A DNA stretch of 64,000 nucleotides from Cladocopium goreaui. Lineage: Eukaryota; Sar; Dinophyceae; Suessiales; Symbiodiniaceae. Within the stretch, counting starts at the first letter, position 1. The number at the start of each line of letters is the position of its first letter. Positions 7,895 to 20,280 of this stretch are shown in pieces. The translations under genes were made by a program, and so were the position numbers. The stretch is taken from the NCBI GenBank assembly GCA_947184155.2, contig CAMXCT020002079.1, positions 493,004-557,003 of the forward strand, in the 5' to 3' direction. The notes beneath the pieces are model-generated. The model was not told where the DNA came from, ran no database searches, and was given only the letters and a program-made list of their open reading frames with translations.

Positions 7895-9541
7895 TAAATA
7901 TACAAATGTGGCGTGCCATCACTAAGTTCAAAGGAAAAACTACCGGAAAGTTCTGGAAGACTGCAGTTTTTTTTCAAATGTCATCAAGTGGCCACATGAA
8001 CTGGGTGGGACCCATTTTTTGTGGGTCAAGGGGTTTGAGCTTCCGACTGCGCTGCAGGTTGGTTGGTGCTTCAGCGTTCCGAACCCTGAGATCCCCAATT
8101 TTCCCGTGGAGCCATACCTAGGCCGGGAGCAAGTGGGGCTTGGAGGCCAAAGTGCAAAGATCCCAAATTCCTTGAAGCCGGCGGTTAGTGGTGATGTAAA
8201 TTTTGCAGCTTGTAATGTCGGTGTTTTTTTTTTTTGTGTGTGTTTTTAGTTCCCATTTTAGAACGATTCCGGTATGGGGATTGCCTGGTTAATTTGGCTG
8301 AACCGGTTTATGTCTGGCTATCAACAGAGGAACATGAAATCATAGTAAAACTAAAACTCAACATTTCATGCAGGGTAGCTAAGGCCAGCTATACTGAACA
8401 GCTGGTTTTTTCCGAGAAAAGGGTAAACACGAAACGCCATAGGATGATACCTTTCAATCTCCAACCTGCCCCAATGACGCAGTCATCTTTGGAATGGACC
8501 ACCCCATGTGCGGGAGACCCGGTGACCCTCATATTTCGGAGTAAATGCCATGGTTTCCTGTCGATTTGGCAGTAAACTGAATGATTAAACAACGAGTACA
8601 TCGGAAATGCCAGAGTTTGAGAGGCCCGTTGATGCCCAAGTTTCTCCTCTCTTTCCCGTTTCCCCGACTTTCATTCCTGGCCAGAACAAATCAAATCGGA
8701 GATGGACGCGTTGGGTCTCCCAACAAGTAGCTGTGACCACATGACAACCCTTTTGATTGGCCAGTTTGGCATTTGTGCAGCCTTTGATTGCATCATCAAT
8801 GACATTTCATCATATTTCATCATATTTCATCTATTTTATCAGTTTGGGCGAGTTTCCACCTGATTTCCCATGGTTATACAATAACAAACGTCTCATTTGA
8901 TCAGTGTTCAAAACCACTCTTGGTTGATGACTGTAGAGGGTTGCAATACTATCCACTGTATTGGGGATTATCATCATCCATTCTGGGAGCCGGGACCACC
9001 AGCATTTGTCACCGAGTCAGCACCGGAAAGTTTCCGAAGTTTCTAGAAATTCTGTTTTGATGTTCATATCATACCAGAGTTTCCATGATTTTCATGGCAC
9101 GTTCATATGAAATTCATATTATCATTTTCACATGATTGCGCAGTTTTTCCCACATGTTGCACCAAAATTTGCACCACATCTCTAGGAAAATTCGCCTGGT
9201 TCGGACGCCCCAGGTTCAGACCTCATGTCATTGTGGGTGCCTCCAAAGGCGGGGAAGGATCGAGATATTGAGGTTTCCGAAATGGATGGTTTATAATGGA
9301 AAATCCAATTGAAAATTGTATAATTTAGGGGTACCCCCCAATTTAGGAACCCCCCATATATAATTTTTAGATACTGATTGCAATGACGGATGGAAATCAC
9401 CAATTGATATGACCAGTGGGGGGATAGATTCCTGGATAGATGGGAAATGGGAGATTCTGGTCCCAAAATGGTCCAGGAATAGTCAAACATAGGACAGAAG
9501 GGGTCCCCCCTGGTAATCTCCAGGATCAGTTTGCTGTGATT
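7895..9541. other. Host-like non-coding sequence, no recognised gene
   Basis: Mixed composition. A 113-codon open frame at 8234-8575 has no ATG start and no recognised domain, so I do not call it a gene. A hairpin with arms GTTTCC and GGAAAC-like ends lies at 9273-9350 and belongs to the same style as 24198-24305. Otherwise it looks like intron or intergenic DNA. Confidence 0.4.
9273..9350. mobile_element. Short hairpin element, GTTTCC family, diverged copy
   Basis: Begins GTTTCCGAAATGGATGG and ends CAATTTAGGAAC, with an internal GGGGTACCCCCC. The outer ends pair imperfectly. The better copy is at 24198-24305. Confidence 0.4.
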
Positions 9542-9654
9542 TACCCTCTGGTTGTGTTAAAATAGCTATTGAAAATGGCCATTGAACTAGTGGATTTACC
9601 CATTAATAGCATGGGGACTTTCGAGTTCGCTATGTTAGTCATTACCAGAGGGTA
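9542..9654. mobile_element. TACCCTCTGG element, copy 1 (subfamily A)
   Basis: Starts TACCCTCTGG and ends CATTACCAGAGGGTA. The inner 5' sequence has drifted (GGTTGTGTTAAAATAGC). The 3' half matches the family's GCTATGTTAGTCATTACCAG form. First copy from the left edge. Confidence 0.8.
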
Positions 9655-9969
9655 GATGGTTGGTTCGATGACTTACCAGCAAACGTGATGATTTTTCAGA
9701 GCTATGTCTGATTTTAGTCTGATTCACCAAGAAATGCTGATTTTCTATAGCAATGTCCATCTGAAATTACCAGCGGCTACTAAAAATCATCCCAGATTCT
9801 GTTTCTGGAAAGTTGACCCAGTGTTGTGTTGACCCATGGGGCCCATGGGGATGAAATGACTCATAGCATCCCAGGTGGCGTGTACATCATCGGCCTGTGG
9901 CGACGTGGCTATTGGAGAGGGTGCGGCAGCTCAGCGGTGACCGGTGAATGAGCCATGACTATCGATGAC

Positions 9970-10120
9970 GAGAATTACTATGGTTATCATCTTGGTTACT
10001 ATCGATAGTTATGGCCATAATTATAGTTATGGTTATGAATTACTATAGTTAATTATAGTCATGAATAGCCATTACTATGGTTATCATCTTGGTTACTATC
10101 CTGTACTTGGATGACGATGA
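9970..10120. repeat. Imperfect tandem repeat with TATGGTTATCATCTTGGTTA
   Basis: The 20-mer TATGGTTATCATCTTGGTTA appears near 9979 and again near 10076, with related TATAGTTATGGTTATG units between. Confidence 0.6.
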
Positions 10121-11129
10121 TTCATGATGATTCATGATTCATTCGGAAATGGTGACATTCAATCATTTCTTCGTTATGGAAAGGAGTATGACGGAATTAT
10201 CCGGGGAAGTTATGGAACTTTTCGGGTGAATTATTGTACAGTAATTAACTTGCACAGAAACTGACAACAACTTGGTTAAATAGTAATTAATCATTAAACT
10301 GATTCCATAGTAATAGTTATCCAAAGTTAATTATTTATCCAGTTTTTATATTATATATATAGGTTTTGTTCGATTAAATAGTTAACTTTGGAACATCGCA
10401 GCCGTCATCTTTCCCAAGCCCAAGGCCGACGGTGCTCATCAATGCGTCCGGAGCTCAAGCGGAAACCCGGAGATCTGGGGGAAACATGGGCCATGTTTTC
10501 CAAAAACCTTCGGGATGTTCAGCAGATTTAACATTGAACTATGGAACCTGTATATGGGATTTAAGATGGAACATGGAAAAAGGATTTAAAACAAGTGGGA
10601 ATCCGATTGCATACTGTACCACTCTTAGATGGGGATGATATGCGCAAAAAAAAGACCTGGAACTTGGAACCTGAAAAAAGGAGTCCCAGTTCGATGATTT
10701 TCTTAGTGGTGGCTCGCGCTTTGGATTCCATGTTAGATTGGGGGACATTGGTCAACGCACAAACATGTGGATATGAATATGAATGAGATTTAGAAAGCAA
10801 GCACATGCAATAGCCGCCAAAGATTTTACGGGACATCAGCAGCAAAACATTGGGATATTGGGATAGCTGGGTAAACCAACTAGGTTAGTCGGTTAGTCAT
10901 AGTTTGGTATGGTTGATATATAATGGCAACATGTTGACCAACACATCTAGAAAATATACTACATCTAAGCAACTTATCGGCTAAATCTGCAACATCTGGA
11001 GATGTTTAAAAACCAGTCATCCCTTGCCAGATGTCTATGTTGATTCAAGTTGTGCTGCAGTCAGAATACCAGGAATAGCCTCAGAAGATCAAACATGGCA
11101 ATGAAACATTCATGAACATTTAAGGTACT

Positions 11130-11235
11130 TACCCTCTGGTAAACTAACATAACTATGGACAATCACCATTTTCAATGGGTAAATCCACTATAAATCACCA
11201 TTTTCAATAACTATGTTAGTCATTACCAGAGGGTA
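11130..11235. mobile_element. TACCCTCTGG element, copy 2 (subfamily A)
   Basis: Intact ends: TACCCTCTGGTAAACTAACATAAC at the left, reverse-complementary GTTAGTCATTACCAGAGGGTA at the right. The centre carries the family's ATCACCATTTTCAATGGG block, here duplicated. Confidence 0.85.
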
Positions 11236-11540
11236 TGGATGATTTTTCCCATGAACACCACTGTTTTTAGAATATTTCCCAGCCAGCCATGTTTGAGGAC
11301 ACCAGCGGGTAAGACTGAAAATGCTTGTACTAGACCTTAGCTTGGTACAGTACCCCAATGGGTTTATGTTTGACTTCAAAAGGAAGAACATATCATATCA
11401 ACCATAACACTATGACTGTAAGTAATTTTTACTAAAAAGACTAGAAAGGCTATCATCTTTGCCCGGGGAGTTAAGATTGTAAATGAGCAAACAACCCAGG
11501 AACCAACAAGTACGCCTGAGAATGGAGAGCAGCAAACCAG

Positions 11541-11634
11541 TTTGCTTTTGAGGCATCCAACTTGTCGTCAATTGCCACAGGCGTGGAGGGAAATGTGGAC
11601 GGCATCCCAAGTTTCGCCCAAGCTTTCACCAAAG
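11541..11634 (+). CDS. Candidate exon, unknown protein
   Basis: Preceded by CAG and followed by GTCGATG. The frame reads FAFEASNLSSIATG then VEGNVDGIPSFAQAFTK. Good codon balance, no domain recognised. The other + frame is also open, which lowers confidence. Confidence 0.3.
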
Positions 11635-12542
11635 GTCGATGATTTATTACCATATCTTGGTGCTGATTATAGATTGGTATACCTGACTATAGATTGGTAT
11701 ACCTGATTATAGATTTATTACCTGATTATAGATTTATTACCTGATTTCACCATATCTTTTACTGTTTAGCACCTGACGACAAATGTCGCGATGCGAGGTG
11801 AAATCATCTAGGTAATTCCAGTGCTGGTGACGAATGATTTGGTTTGGGTTAGTGTCAAGGGTTATGGAATGTAAGAAGTTTTTTCTGGTTAGACCGTTAG
11901 ACCTGAACAAATCTCAGGGATGGTGCAATCGAACTGGTGCAAAGATGGGAGGTTTGAACAGGCCCAAATTGAGGATGCAACAGCCAAACAGGCTGTACAA
12001 CTGCTTGGCAATGTTGATGGTTTCGTATATTTATCGTTGAAACCACTATCCGGCTGGGGCTTATGCAGTAGACAAGTAACAAGTCTGAGACAAGTGCAGA
12101 CAGTCATAGGTACACATTTTTATCCTTGGTAATTTCATTGCAATGTGCACCTCAGATACCCTGATGAATCGGCTGAAGGATGTTCCAATATCATCTCTTC
12201 TATTGCAGATTCAGCATATATACCCCTGGTATTCAAACATAGCAATCGACAATTACCCCATCAGTAGATGATGTTCCCATTCAAGATTCTCCATTGCGAA
12301 GCTTGACTACCAGAGGACAAACATGGTGCAAGCACACTTTGCAACTTTGGTTAATAATATATAATGATATATATTATATATATATTTATACATATTATAT
12401 TATTATAGCCTTAATGCAAGACATAACATAGTATCACATATCATATGTCAGGTAATGCATACACCATTATACTGTAAATATATCATTTGCTACATAGATA
12501 TACTATGGTATATCATAATATATATACACATATTATGACATA

Positions 12543-12705
12543 TATAATTATATATGAATTTATGACATATATATATATATAGAATATATATATATATATC
12601 TATATAGAATATATATAATATATATATAGAATATATATATATAGAATATATATATAGAATATATATATAGAATATATATATATATAGAATATATATATAT
12701 ATGTC
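12543..12705. repeat. AT-rich tandem repeat with AGAATATATATATAT units
   Basis: Repeats of (AT)n separated by AGA, about 12-18 bases each, over some 160 bases. Confidence 0.8.
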
Positions 12706-12912
12706 TATATGCAGAACCTTTATTCCATGCCAAGATGCACCAGATCAGGAATCGAATGTTGCGATTGCTGTGGGCTCCAATGACGAGGTGTATCCCATCA
12801 GTCGACATGACTTGGAGGCGACGTTTTTTTTGTCCTGCATGGCCGGCGGCGTCATGTTTTCCCATGAAAATGGCTTTTTAAATGGCACAAACATGGAAGC
12901 ATTGTGTAATAT

Positions 12913-13023
12913 TACCCTCTGGTTATTTAACATAGCCATGGTATAGATGGCCCATAGAAATAGATGGTTTACCTATTATAAGTGGTGATTTTCCATGGCT
13001 ATGTAACAAATAACCAGATGGTA
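12913..13023. mobile_element. TACCCTCTGG element, copy 3 (subfamily C)
   Basis: Left end TACCCTCTGGTTATTTAACATAGCC, right end AACAAATAACCAGATGGTA. Subfamily C differs from A in having GGTTATTT inside the terminus and CCATGG in the inner arms. Confidence 0.8.
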
Positions 13024-13821
13024 TGTATAAATTGGTGATGTTGCAATATGTTTCATATCTATGTTGGTTTATTGGTATTGAATGTTGAATCTGCGTAATA
13101 TCAGCATGTTTCTTGGTTCACCTGTACATATTTTTACAGTAATCGTAATATACTCAATTGTGTAGTGGTCAAAATGATTAACCCCCGAACATGGATGAAC
13201 ATGGATGATTTATTCAGTTGAGTTCTAAAAGTGACCAGCTATTTGTGGGGATATGTGTACAAACATTTTGACCAATACCCAATCATATATCACATCCAGG
13301 AGCTGCTCGAGAGGCAGCCGCACCTTCCTGTTGCTTAGAAGGTGAGGGGTGAATCGAACATCTTCTCTTACCTCATCTCATCGTCTAGGATAGTTCTCTT
13401 ATCACCTAGTTCTCTTATTTATATAATGTATAATAATAATAATAGCAATAAATATACATATATATATAATATAGTTTCTTCTTTTGTTCATCTTAGATCG
13501 CCTTTTATTCTATCCGTTTATCAACCGGTTCTCTTACATTGAATAAACAACTCTCCGGCCAAGACTAGGATCAGATTAGGCCGAAAATTCAGTCACTTCT
13601 GTAAGAATGGGTTTTTGAAAGCTAAACACAACAAAAAAGCAATGGTTGATGGCAATTCCAACAAGGAGTTAATAAACAACATATGGTCATTATAACAAGC
13701 CCAATAACTCCAAGAAACTCTAAGAACTCATGGGGTTCATAAGACATCATAAAACCAGCAGCCACATAACTGTTATAACTTGGGGGTTTCAATTGGGTTT
13801 TCTTGACCCAATGGTGTTCAG

Positions 13822-13975
13822 GCGATGTTGAACACGGGTGGCATGAACAAGACCTTCCTCTACTTCACCTGCGACAGTGGTCGCTTACCCTCCGGGCAGA
13901 TCAGTCGCCAAGGGGACACCCACAATCAGGACGGAGTGTCAAGATCCATGGCCGTGAAAAACGGGAGATTTCTGG
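13822..13975 (+). CDS. Candidate exon, weakly sulfatase-like
   Basis: Follows TTCAG at 13817-13821. The frame reads AMLNTGGMNKTFLYFTCDSG, then GQISRQGDTHNQDG. The piece around NKTFLYFTCDSG resembles the T-x-x-x-F-T-S-D-x-G segment of sulfatases, which follows a helix of the form L..L...G. This is one short motif only and the neighbouring islands do not support it. The 3' end is uncertain. Confidence 0.3.
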
Positions 13976-14300
13976 GAAAAAATGGGGGATTTCTGGTTAA
14001 TAGTGGTTAATAATGATTTTCAATGGTGATATGAATGGTGATATATCTGGTTAATAGTGGTTAAAGTGTGAATCGAATGGTCCGATATCGACTGATGTAT
14101 CCCCGTTGTTCCGAAAAAGTCTTGGAGAAAAACTATCCAGTGATTCGGGGAAATCAAAGGAGCATCTGGGGAGCTATGGGGCTATTTTTTTGGGGGGTAT
14201 CTGGGGAGCATTGGGGAGCTACGAATTGAGCTTCCTCCCGTGGAAGTGTTACATCATTGCGGGATGGTTTATGGACGTTTATGGCTTTGTGGCATTGGAA

Positions 14301-14406
14301 TACCCTCTGGTAATGACTAACATAGCTATTGAAAATGGCCATTTATAGTTGATTTTCCCATCAAAAATGGTGATTTTCCATAGCTATGTTAGTTTACCAG
14401 AGGGTA
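14301..14406. mobile_element. TACCCTCTGG element, copy 4 (subfamily A)
   Basis: Both ends perfect; GTAATGACTAACATAGC at left pairs with GCTATGTTAGTTTACC at right. It lies 26 bases before a candidate exon at 14433, but the frame through its right end has a TAA, so the exon's acceptor is the later CCCAG, not the element's. Confidence 0.9.
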
Positions 14407-14432
14407 ACACATGAGTGTCCCTGTCCCAGTGA

Positions 14433-14541
14433 CTTTCCACCAGGAGTCCCTGCTGCACCATGACGTGCTGCCGCGGCTCATTGACTCAGTGCTGTGTCCG
14501 GAGGGGCCGGAGATGCACTTCATTCGCACCTGGAAAGAGAG
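14433..14541 (+). CDS. Candidate exon, unknown protein
   Basis: Acceptor TGTCCCTGTCCCAG ends at 14432 and donor GTCAGC starts at 14542. The frame reads TFHQESLLHHDVLPRL, then IDSVLCPEGPEMHFIRTWKER. It is GC-rich against AT-rich flanks. No family recognised. Confidence 0.4.
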
Positions 14542-14690
14542 GTCAGCCACTTGGATATGGGGGGATGGCCGATTTTGGGTGGATATGGGTGATTTGAGTG
14601 AATCAACTTAAATGTTTGGGTGTTTTTTCCCGGTTTTTGGGAAAAAAATCCATGATGGCCGGGTATTGGCTGGTGAGATGATGTGAGATG

Positions 14691-14798
14691 TACCCTCTGG
14701 TAATTTAACATAACTATGGAAAATCACCATTTTTGATGGGAAAACTCACTATAAATGGCCATTTTCAATAGCGAACTGTTAGTCATTACCAGAGGGTA
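14691..14798. mobile_element. TACCCTCTGG element, copy 5 (subfamily A)
   Basis: Left end has GTAATTTAACATAACTATGG; right end GTTAGTCATTACCAGAGGGTA. Only about 285 bases separate it from copy 4, with the candidate exon 14433-14541 between them. Confidence 0.9.
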
Positions 14799-15527
14799 AT
14801 GTTTTTGTTGCTCCTAGAGCTTCAAGCATGAAGAGTGATGGTTGAGTTTGGAGGTTTGGCCCCGGGAATGCGGTTTAGACTTTTCCCCGCAGGCTGTCAA
14901 TAGAGCGCAACAATGCTGAGCTGTGGCTAGGCACTTGGGAAATCCGGAAAGCCCATTGAAAGATCTTTGGTATATATATATATTATTTATTATTATTGTC
15001 ATTCTTATCATTTTTTTAATATCATATAATTATGCGCATATTATTCGTATATATATATAATATATCTATCATTGAATATGGAATTCAAATGTGATCATTT
15101 CCACCGAAAAAATCTGAGTTTTTTCCATCTGGACATGTGACAGCGTCCTCGGTTCCGCGTTGTTGGAGAGCGCATAACTCAACCAATGGATTTGGGGCTA
15201 GCCATGGCCAGCATTTTTTCGGTACACCTGGAGGTTTTGGCGACTTTGGGTGGAAAGGAAACTCACAGATCACAGGAATGGAGATTCGCCCAGACTTCAT
15301 GAACTGCGGGATCGATCCCTAGGCCCTAAGCGATGTTGTTTGGTGGAGCTGTCGGTTCTGTCCGGATTCTTCAAACTTCAAACCCAGCTTGCTTTGCTAA
15401 GACCACATGCTGATGTGGGTCAAAATAGGGTTCCCTACCCCAACGGTTTCAACCGTAGATTCTCTCTTAAACAAGCCATTTAAGTTCAGCTTGGGTGTTA
15501 AAACCCAATTTTGGTTGTCTGGAATCA

Positions 15528-15668
15528 GTTAAATCATCATAAATCACCATAAATCATCTTAAATTATCCTAAATCATCTTAAATCATCTTGAATAATCTT
15601 AAATCATGTTCAATCATCTTAAATAATATTAAATCATAAATAATCATAAATCATCTTAAATCACCTTA
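15528..15668. repeat. Short tandem repeat, AAATCATCTTA unit
   Basis: About a dozen imperfect 10-11 base units of the form AAATCATCTTA / AAATCACCATA. Confidence 0.75.
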
Positions 15669-15744
15669 AACTCCAAAGAAATTTTCAGGTCAATAGCGCT
15701 TAAACCGATCCATCGACCCCAGCGAATGAATTTTCGCTAGGCTT

Positions 15745-15901
15745 CAGCCCTGAGCAGATCATGCGACTCTGGTCCACCAACGGCCATGGGCAACATCTCT
15801 TCGATGTTCATCCGGGGACTGAGGTGCGCCCGGCCATGGCGAAACGGAAACATATGGAATTGGCCCATGATTGGGGCAAAGCGGATAGAAAACCCAACCT
15901 G
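15745..15901 (+). CDS. Candidate exon, unknown protein, ending at an element
   Basis: Frame reads GFSPEQIMRLWSTNGHGQ, then LFDVHPGTEVRPAMAKRK and HMELAHDWGKADRKPNL, and stops exactly where the inverted-repeat element begins, at CCTG|GTAAAC. Other + frames have stops or poor composition. No family recognised. Confidence 0.4.
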
Positions 15902-15978
15902 GTAAACTAACAGTTCGCTATTGAACATGGCCCATTTATAGTTGATTTTCCATAGCTATGTTAGTTTACCAGAGGGTA
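15890..15978. mobile_element. TACCCTCTGG element, copy 6, shortened (subfamily A)
   Basis: Left end is degraded (ACCCAACCTGGTAAACTAACA); right end is intact (GCTATGTTAGTTTACCAGAGGGTA). The centre is shorter than usual. Its GT (15902) directly follows the candidate exon 15745-15901. Confidence 0.7.
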
Positions 15979-16917
15979 CCTGTCTGCATTTTTTTTGGGT
16001 TAATCGTGAACCATTCTCAATTGAGTCAATTGAGTCAACTTGTGCAAGGTGCAAGCAAGATTGAGAACATGATCTGTGTATGATTTCATATATTATTCTC
16101 ACCTGGTAGTTTCATATTGTGACTCGAGTTGGCGAAGTACAGTAGTAGTTGGTGGCTTCAAACAGTTTTACAGATTGTACATGTACACTAATTAAGAATC
16201 ATCCCTTATCCATCAGTGCTTTGTATGGTGATGTCAAACGACTGATATTAGTTTTTGGAAGTGATGCAACCACCCAAGCATTTCTTTTCGATGGTCGAGA
16301 AGCCTTATGAGAAACAGTGGAAAGTCTTTCCTCCAGAAACACCTGAGATTTTGGACCGAGTGAAAATTCAAGGTGTGCGAATGACCAATCCAAGTTGTCG
16401 CAGGAGTATCGCATGGTCTCAGCTTGTTTCAAGGCGCGATTTTTCATGGCGAAATCTCAAGGCTGAAGTTTGCGAAATCAGAGAGCGAAATCATTCCGAA
16501 GATGGCTGGGTCTAAAGTTTCTAAAGAGTTTGGGGAAAATCCCTAAGTTTGATGGTTCACAACCAGATTTTCCCCGTCTTTCATGGTCATGACTCATGAC
16601 TGGGGGTACATCCCCATGCAGTGATGATCGGGCATGGTTCATGGCAATGGGACACACCCGAACTAAATGGAGGTTTTAATGGCAAAACCACAAAGATTAT
16701 CTATAAATGGGTCATTTGCCGTCGCCATCTTTGATTTCTACAGACTATGTGACAACGTGGGTATATTATGGTATATTGAATGCTGGTAATGTAGGAAATG
16801 GACAGTCTTATCACCATCATGAACCCTTGGATTTGTCAGCTTCTTCTCACTGCAAGTTCACTGTGATGGGCCCATTTGATCTAAAGACTGCATGTTACGT
16901 ACTTTTCATATGTGGGG

Positions 16918-17050
16918 GTTTCCTAAAAATTGGGGTACAGTATGGTACAGTACTTCGACTTCCAAAACATACCATTTTGATACCATTTTCCATTACAAAG
17001 CTTCCATTTTGGGGATCCCCCATTTATGGAGACCCCATGAACCCCCCCAT
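16918..17050. other. GTTTCC-family hairpin remnant
   Basis: Begins GTTTCCTAAAAATTGGGGTAC and contains CATTTTGGGGATCCCCCATTT, resembling 24198-24305 in its left end, but the right end is not preserved. Confidence 0.3.
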
Positions 17051-17167
17051 ATGTGTTTTATTGTTGCGGGCTAAACCCGGCTTTTCTCTCACTCTTTTGA
17101 TCCAATGGTCGGAACGCATCCATATACTGTGTGTTCATGCATTTATTGTAGTATACTCCAATTATAT

Positions 17168-17240
17168 TACAATTATATATTATATTATATTATATTATAT
17201 TATATTTATATTATATTTATATTATATTTATATTATACTA
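17168..17240. repeat. TATAT/TATTA microsatellite
   Basis: Repeated ATTATATT units, low complexity. Confidence 0.75.
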
Positions 17241-17658
17241 CTTATATCATATTATATGATCAAATTATCATGATATCATACATATCTAATATGATCCTGT
17301 ACCATGCCATTTTTTTTGCATGTTTTTCCCCAGTCCTCAGAATCCATCCACCTCAGCTAGGCATTACCCATGGAACAGCAAGCCTACATTCTCTCACCAC
17401 CTGAGACATGGTATCCCGTGCGAGCGCTGCGCGTTTCTTGGCGGAATTGTTTGTCGGGAATCTCATGGAATTTCTCGGTTGGAGAAACATCCAACATCCG
17501 AAATCAGAGAAGAATGAGATGATGATTTCTCCATGATAATATGATATGATATTATATATTATTATATATATTATTATATGTGATATCCATATATATATGG
17601 ATATGATGATATGTGATATTGATATGTGATATTCTCCATGTTTGTTTCAACACCCCAG

Positions 17659-17773
17659 AAACTTAAAGCGCAAAAAAACCAACAACTTCTTCTTCTTCCG
17701 CGCGGCTGAGATTCAACGTGTGGAGAACGGGCCGCAGGGGGATGCCTCCTGGAAGCCGTACTACAAATCCCTG
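17659..17773 (+). CDS. Candidate exon, unknown protein
   Basis: Acceptor CACCCCAG ends at 17658; donor GTGAGG starts at 17774. The frame reads NLKRKKTNNFFFFRAAEIQR, then VENGPQGDASWKPYYKSL. No family recognised. Confidence 0.4.
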
Positions 17774-18439
17774 GTGAGGCGACGGCGCGGCCTTGATGGC
17801 ATGAAGCACTGGATGGCATGAATTTCGGGGCTAATTATGGCGCAGGATTTTCAGAGAAACCAAAAATGTGTCATTTAACATGTCATTTACCATCAATTGA
17901 CATATTTTGAAATACTTTGAACATGGATGTCTTCGTGGTGTAGCGCTTACTTGTCATCCTTTTCAGGGCTGCAAAAGCCTCGAGAAAAATGATTTGACCC
18001 ACCCAAATTGCGATGTCGCAGGAAATCATCCCAAATTTGGCCGATGTTGGAACGTTTTTTGGCAGAGCTTGGAGGATTTTTTGGGTCATTTTTCATCGAA
18101 ATCTCAGATTTTGGTAGTCCCTGGTGAGTCCACCCTCTCCCTTTGTCAGGTCTTTGGAAGATCAGGGTGTGGAGTTTGAAGCCGGAACGCACACGTTTCT
18201 CGGCGACAGTTTTGGACAGTTTTTTGAGTTTTGGTCATGTGGGTGCGTCTGATTTTTTTTTGTGTCCAACCAAAAAACTAAATTTAGCTATTAGGAAACA
18301 TGGTGATTAAGTGATTAATCTGATTAAGTGATTAAAGCCATGAGTGGCATTTCAGGTATTTGACCTGGCATTTCAGAGCCACTTTTTTCAGTCGACTAAG
18401 TGTAATTCAGACAGAGAATTTTTTTGGGCTACACATTTA

Positions 18440-18521
18440 CCATCTGGTTATTTGTTACATAGCCATGGAAAATCACCATTTTTAATAGGTAAACCATCTA
18501 TAAATGGGGCATCTATACCAT
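18440..18521. mobile_element. TACCATCTGG element, copy 7, 3'-truncated (subfamily C)
   Basis: Left end TACCATCTGGTTATTTGTTACATAGCC and the CCATTTTTAATAGGTAAACC centre match copy 9 at 19757; the right inverted terminus is missing after ATCTATACCATG. Confidence 0.7.
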
Positions 18522-18956
18522 GTCGGATGATTCAACCTGTGCTGGCCATGAAAGAATCTGAGGTGCTGGGCATTCCATGGCTGCAACAATGAAGCCCTGG
18601 AGTGCTTTGACGGTGGTGTTCTGAACGTTGGTTTAAACATGTGGGAGGTTTGTACGGGAATTCTGAACTAACAGGAATATATATATATATAGTGCAGAAA
18701 TGTTCAGAACCTATGAAGATCTTAACAGTAATGGACATCAACTTGATAAATTGTGTATCAATTCGTGTTTGTAGAATTGAGATGTCATTAGATTTATGAC
18801 AATACATGATAATTATACGCCTAGTTGGGAAATCATCGTAAATTTACCGAACATGATGAACATTTTCTGAAGGTTGTGAATGATGGTCAACCCTTGCCCA
18901 GATTTTTGAGCCACAACCCCACTGGAATGGGACGCATATTCCCATTCCCCTAAGAT

Positions 18957-19063
18957 TACCCTCTGGTAGTGACTAACATAGCTATTGAAAAATTGCTATT
19001 TTTAGTGGATTTTCCCATTAAACATGGTGATTTTCCATAGTTATGTTAGTTTACCAGAGGGTA
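18957..19063. mobile_element. TACCCTCTGG element, copy 8 (subfamily A)
   Basis: Left GGTAGTGACTAACATAGC, right GTTATGTTAGTTTACCAGAGGGTA. Ends intact, with one change at the left (GTAG for GTAA). Confidence 0.9.
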
Positions 19064-19309
19064 GATACCTCCACATGTGGAGGTGTCCTAAGTCATGGGG
19101 GTAACCCCAGTTCTCATCCATTTATAGATGTATTTTCCATGATAAACCATCCAGCTATGGGGGTACCCCCACGACTATGGAAACCCAGCTGCTGGGTGAA
19201 AAAAAACGCATCCAGCACCTGGATATTGGGTTCATGTTAGGGTGTAGGGGATTCAACACAACATTTTAAAGTTGATTATAGATATACATGTTGTATTGAT
19301 TTGTATTGT

Positions 19310-19420
19310 AATATATATATATATATATATATGTATATCAACCATGATACCATATATTATATATATACAAAATTATTACATATATATATATATACATATA
19401 CACATACATACATATCCGTT
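19310..19420. repeat. AT/AC microsatellite cluster
   Basis: (AT)n runs at 19310-19335 and 19380-19420 with CATACATA at the end. Confidence 0.75.
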
Positions 19421-19580
19421 GGATGTGCTTCTCATGAACAGTCACAGTCACAATCCTGCTTGTCATGTTCAATGTCGCTCCCCCAGATCCATTTGGAGTT
19501 GGCGTTGCTTTTAAAGACAAATTTCTTCATCATTGACAATCAAACAGCAGAATGCGAGGGATGATACCTTAACAGTATTA

Positions 19581-19670
19581 ATGTTGGTAAAACAATGCCA
19601 GAAACCACCCATGTGGGATTGGTTTGTACAAAATGGTGAGGACTGGGGGATGGTTTATATTACAGTATCT
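19581..19670. other. Hairpin remnant related to 27694-27804
   Basis: Has ATGTTGGTAAAACAATGCCAG, then GGGATGGTTTATATTAC, similar to the arms of the element at 27694-27804. Confidence 0.35.
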
Positions 19671-19756
19671 TCTACTGTACATGAATTTGATCATCATCAC
19701 GTGATATATCCCATGATCACATATCTAATTTTAAGTCATCAAGATTATTTCTATAT

Positions 19757-19866
19757 TACCATCTGGTTATTTGTTACATAGCCATGGAAAATCACAATTT
19801 TTTAATAGGTAAACCATCTATAAGTGGGGCATCTATACCATGGCTATGTTAAATAACCAGAGGGTA
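19757..19866. mobile_element. TACCATCTGG element, copy 9 (subfamily C)
   Basis: Left TACCATCTGGTTATTTGTTACATAGCC, right GGCTATGTTAAATAACCAGAGGGTA. Intact apart from the A in TACCATC. Confidence 0.9.
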
Positions 19867-20164
19867 TATTGATGGGATCAATGGGATTACTGGTATTATC
19901 TACTGAGGACTTGCCGCCTTTAAAAATCAACTCTTGGATCATCCAATGCCATCAATATTTGGCATGACATTAGCTGAAAAGATAAGATCTTTGGGGATAT
20001 TCATTAGATTTGGTTGGTGGTTTGAACATGTTTTTAAACATCAAAAATTGATGTTCCACTAAGAAAACTGCTTCGTGGGTGGTTTCAGGATGGTTTCAAC
20101 TTTCAAGTATTGTGGTTCTGTTGATTTTCCTCCAAACAATCAGACTGGGATGATGATTCCAACA

Positions 20165-20280
20165 CCCATATGCTCCATGGTGCTGGTATATTTACCTACA
20201 AAACTGGGTGATTTTGTTTGGGCACATGTTGGTAAATATATGATAATATATGTAAATATACCATACATGGAGCATATGGG
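20165..20280. mobile_element. Hairpin element, CCCATATGCTCCATG family, copy 1
   Basis: CCCATATGCTCCATG at 20165 is mirrored by CATGGAGCATATGGG ending at 20280, with inner arms TGGTATATTTACC and TAAATATACC. The centre, ACAAAACTGGGTGATTTTG, is shared with copy 2 at 29321-29402. No coding capacity. Confidence 0.75.

Noticed and set aside
8234-8575. 113-codon open frame
   Set aside because: No ATG start, no domain, no splice support; kept only as a remark in the region entry.
14301-14541. Use of the element's own acceptor (copy 4) for the candidate exon at 14433
   Set aside because: The exon's frame has a TAA within the element's right end, so the later CCCAG acceptor fits better.
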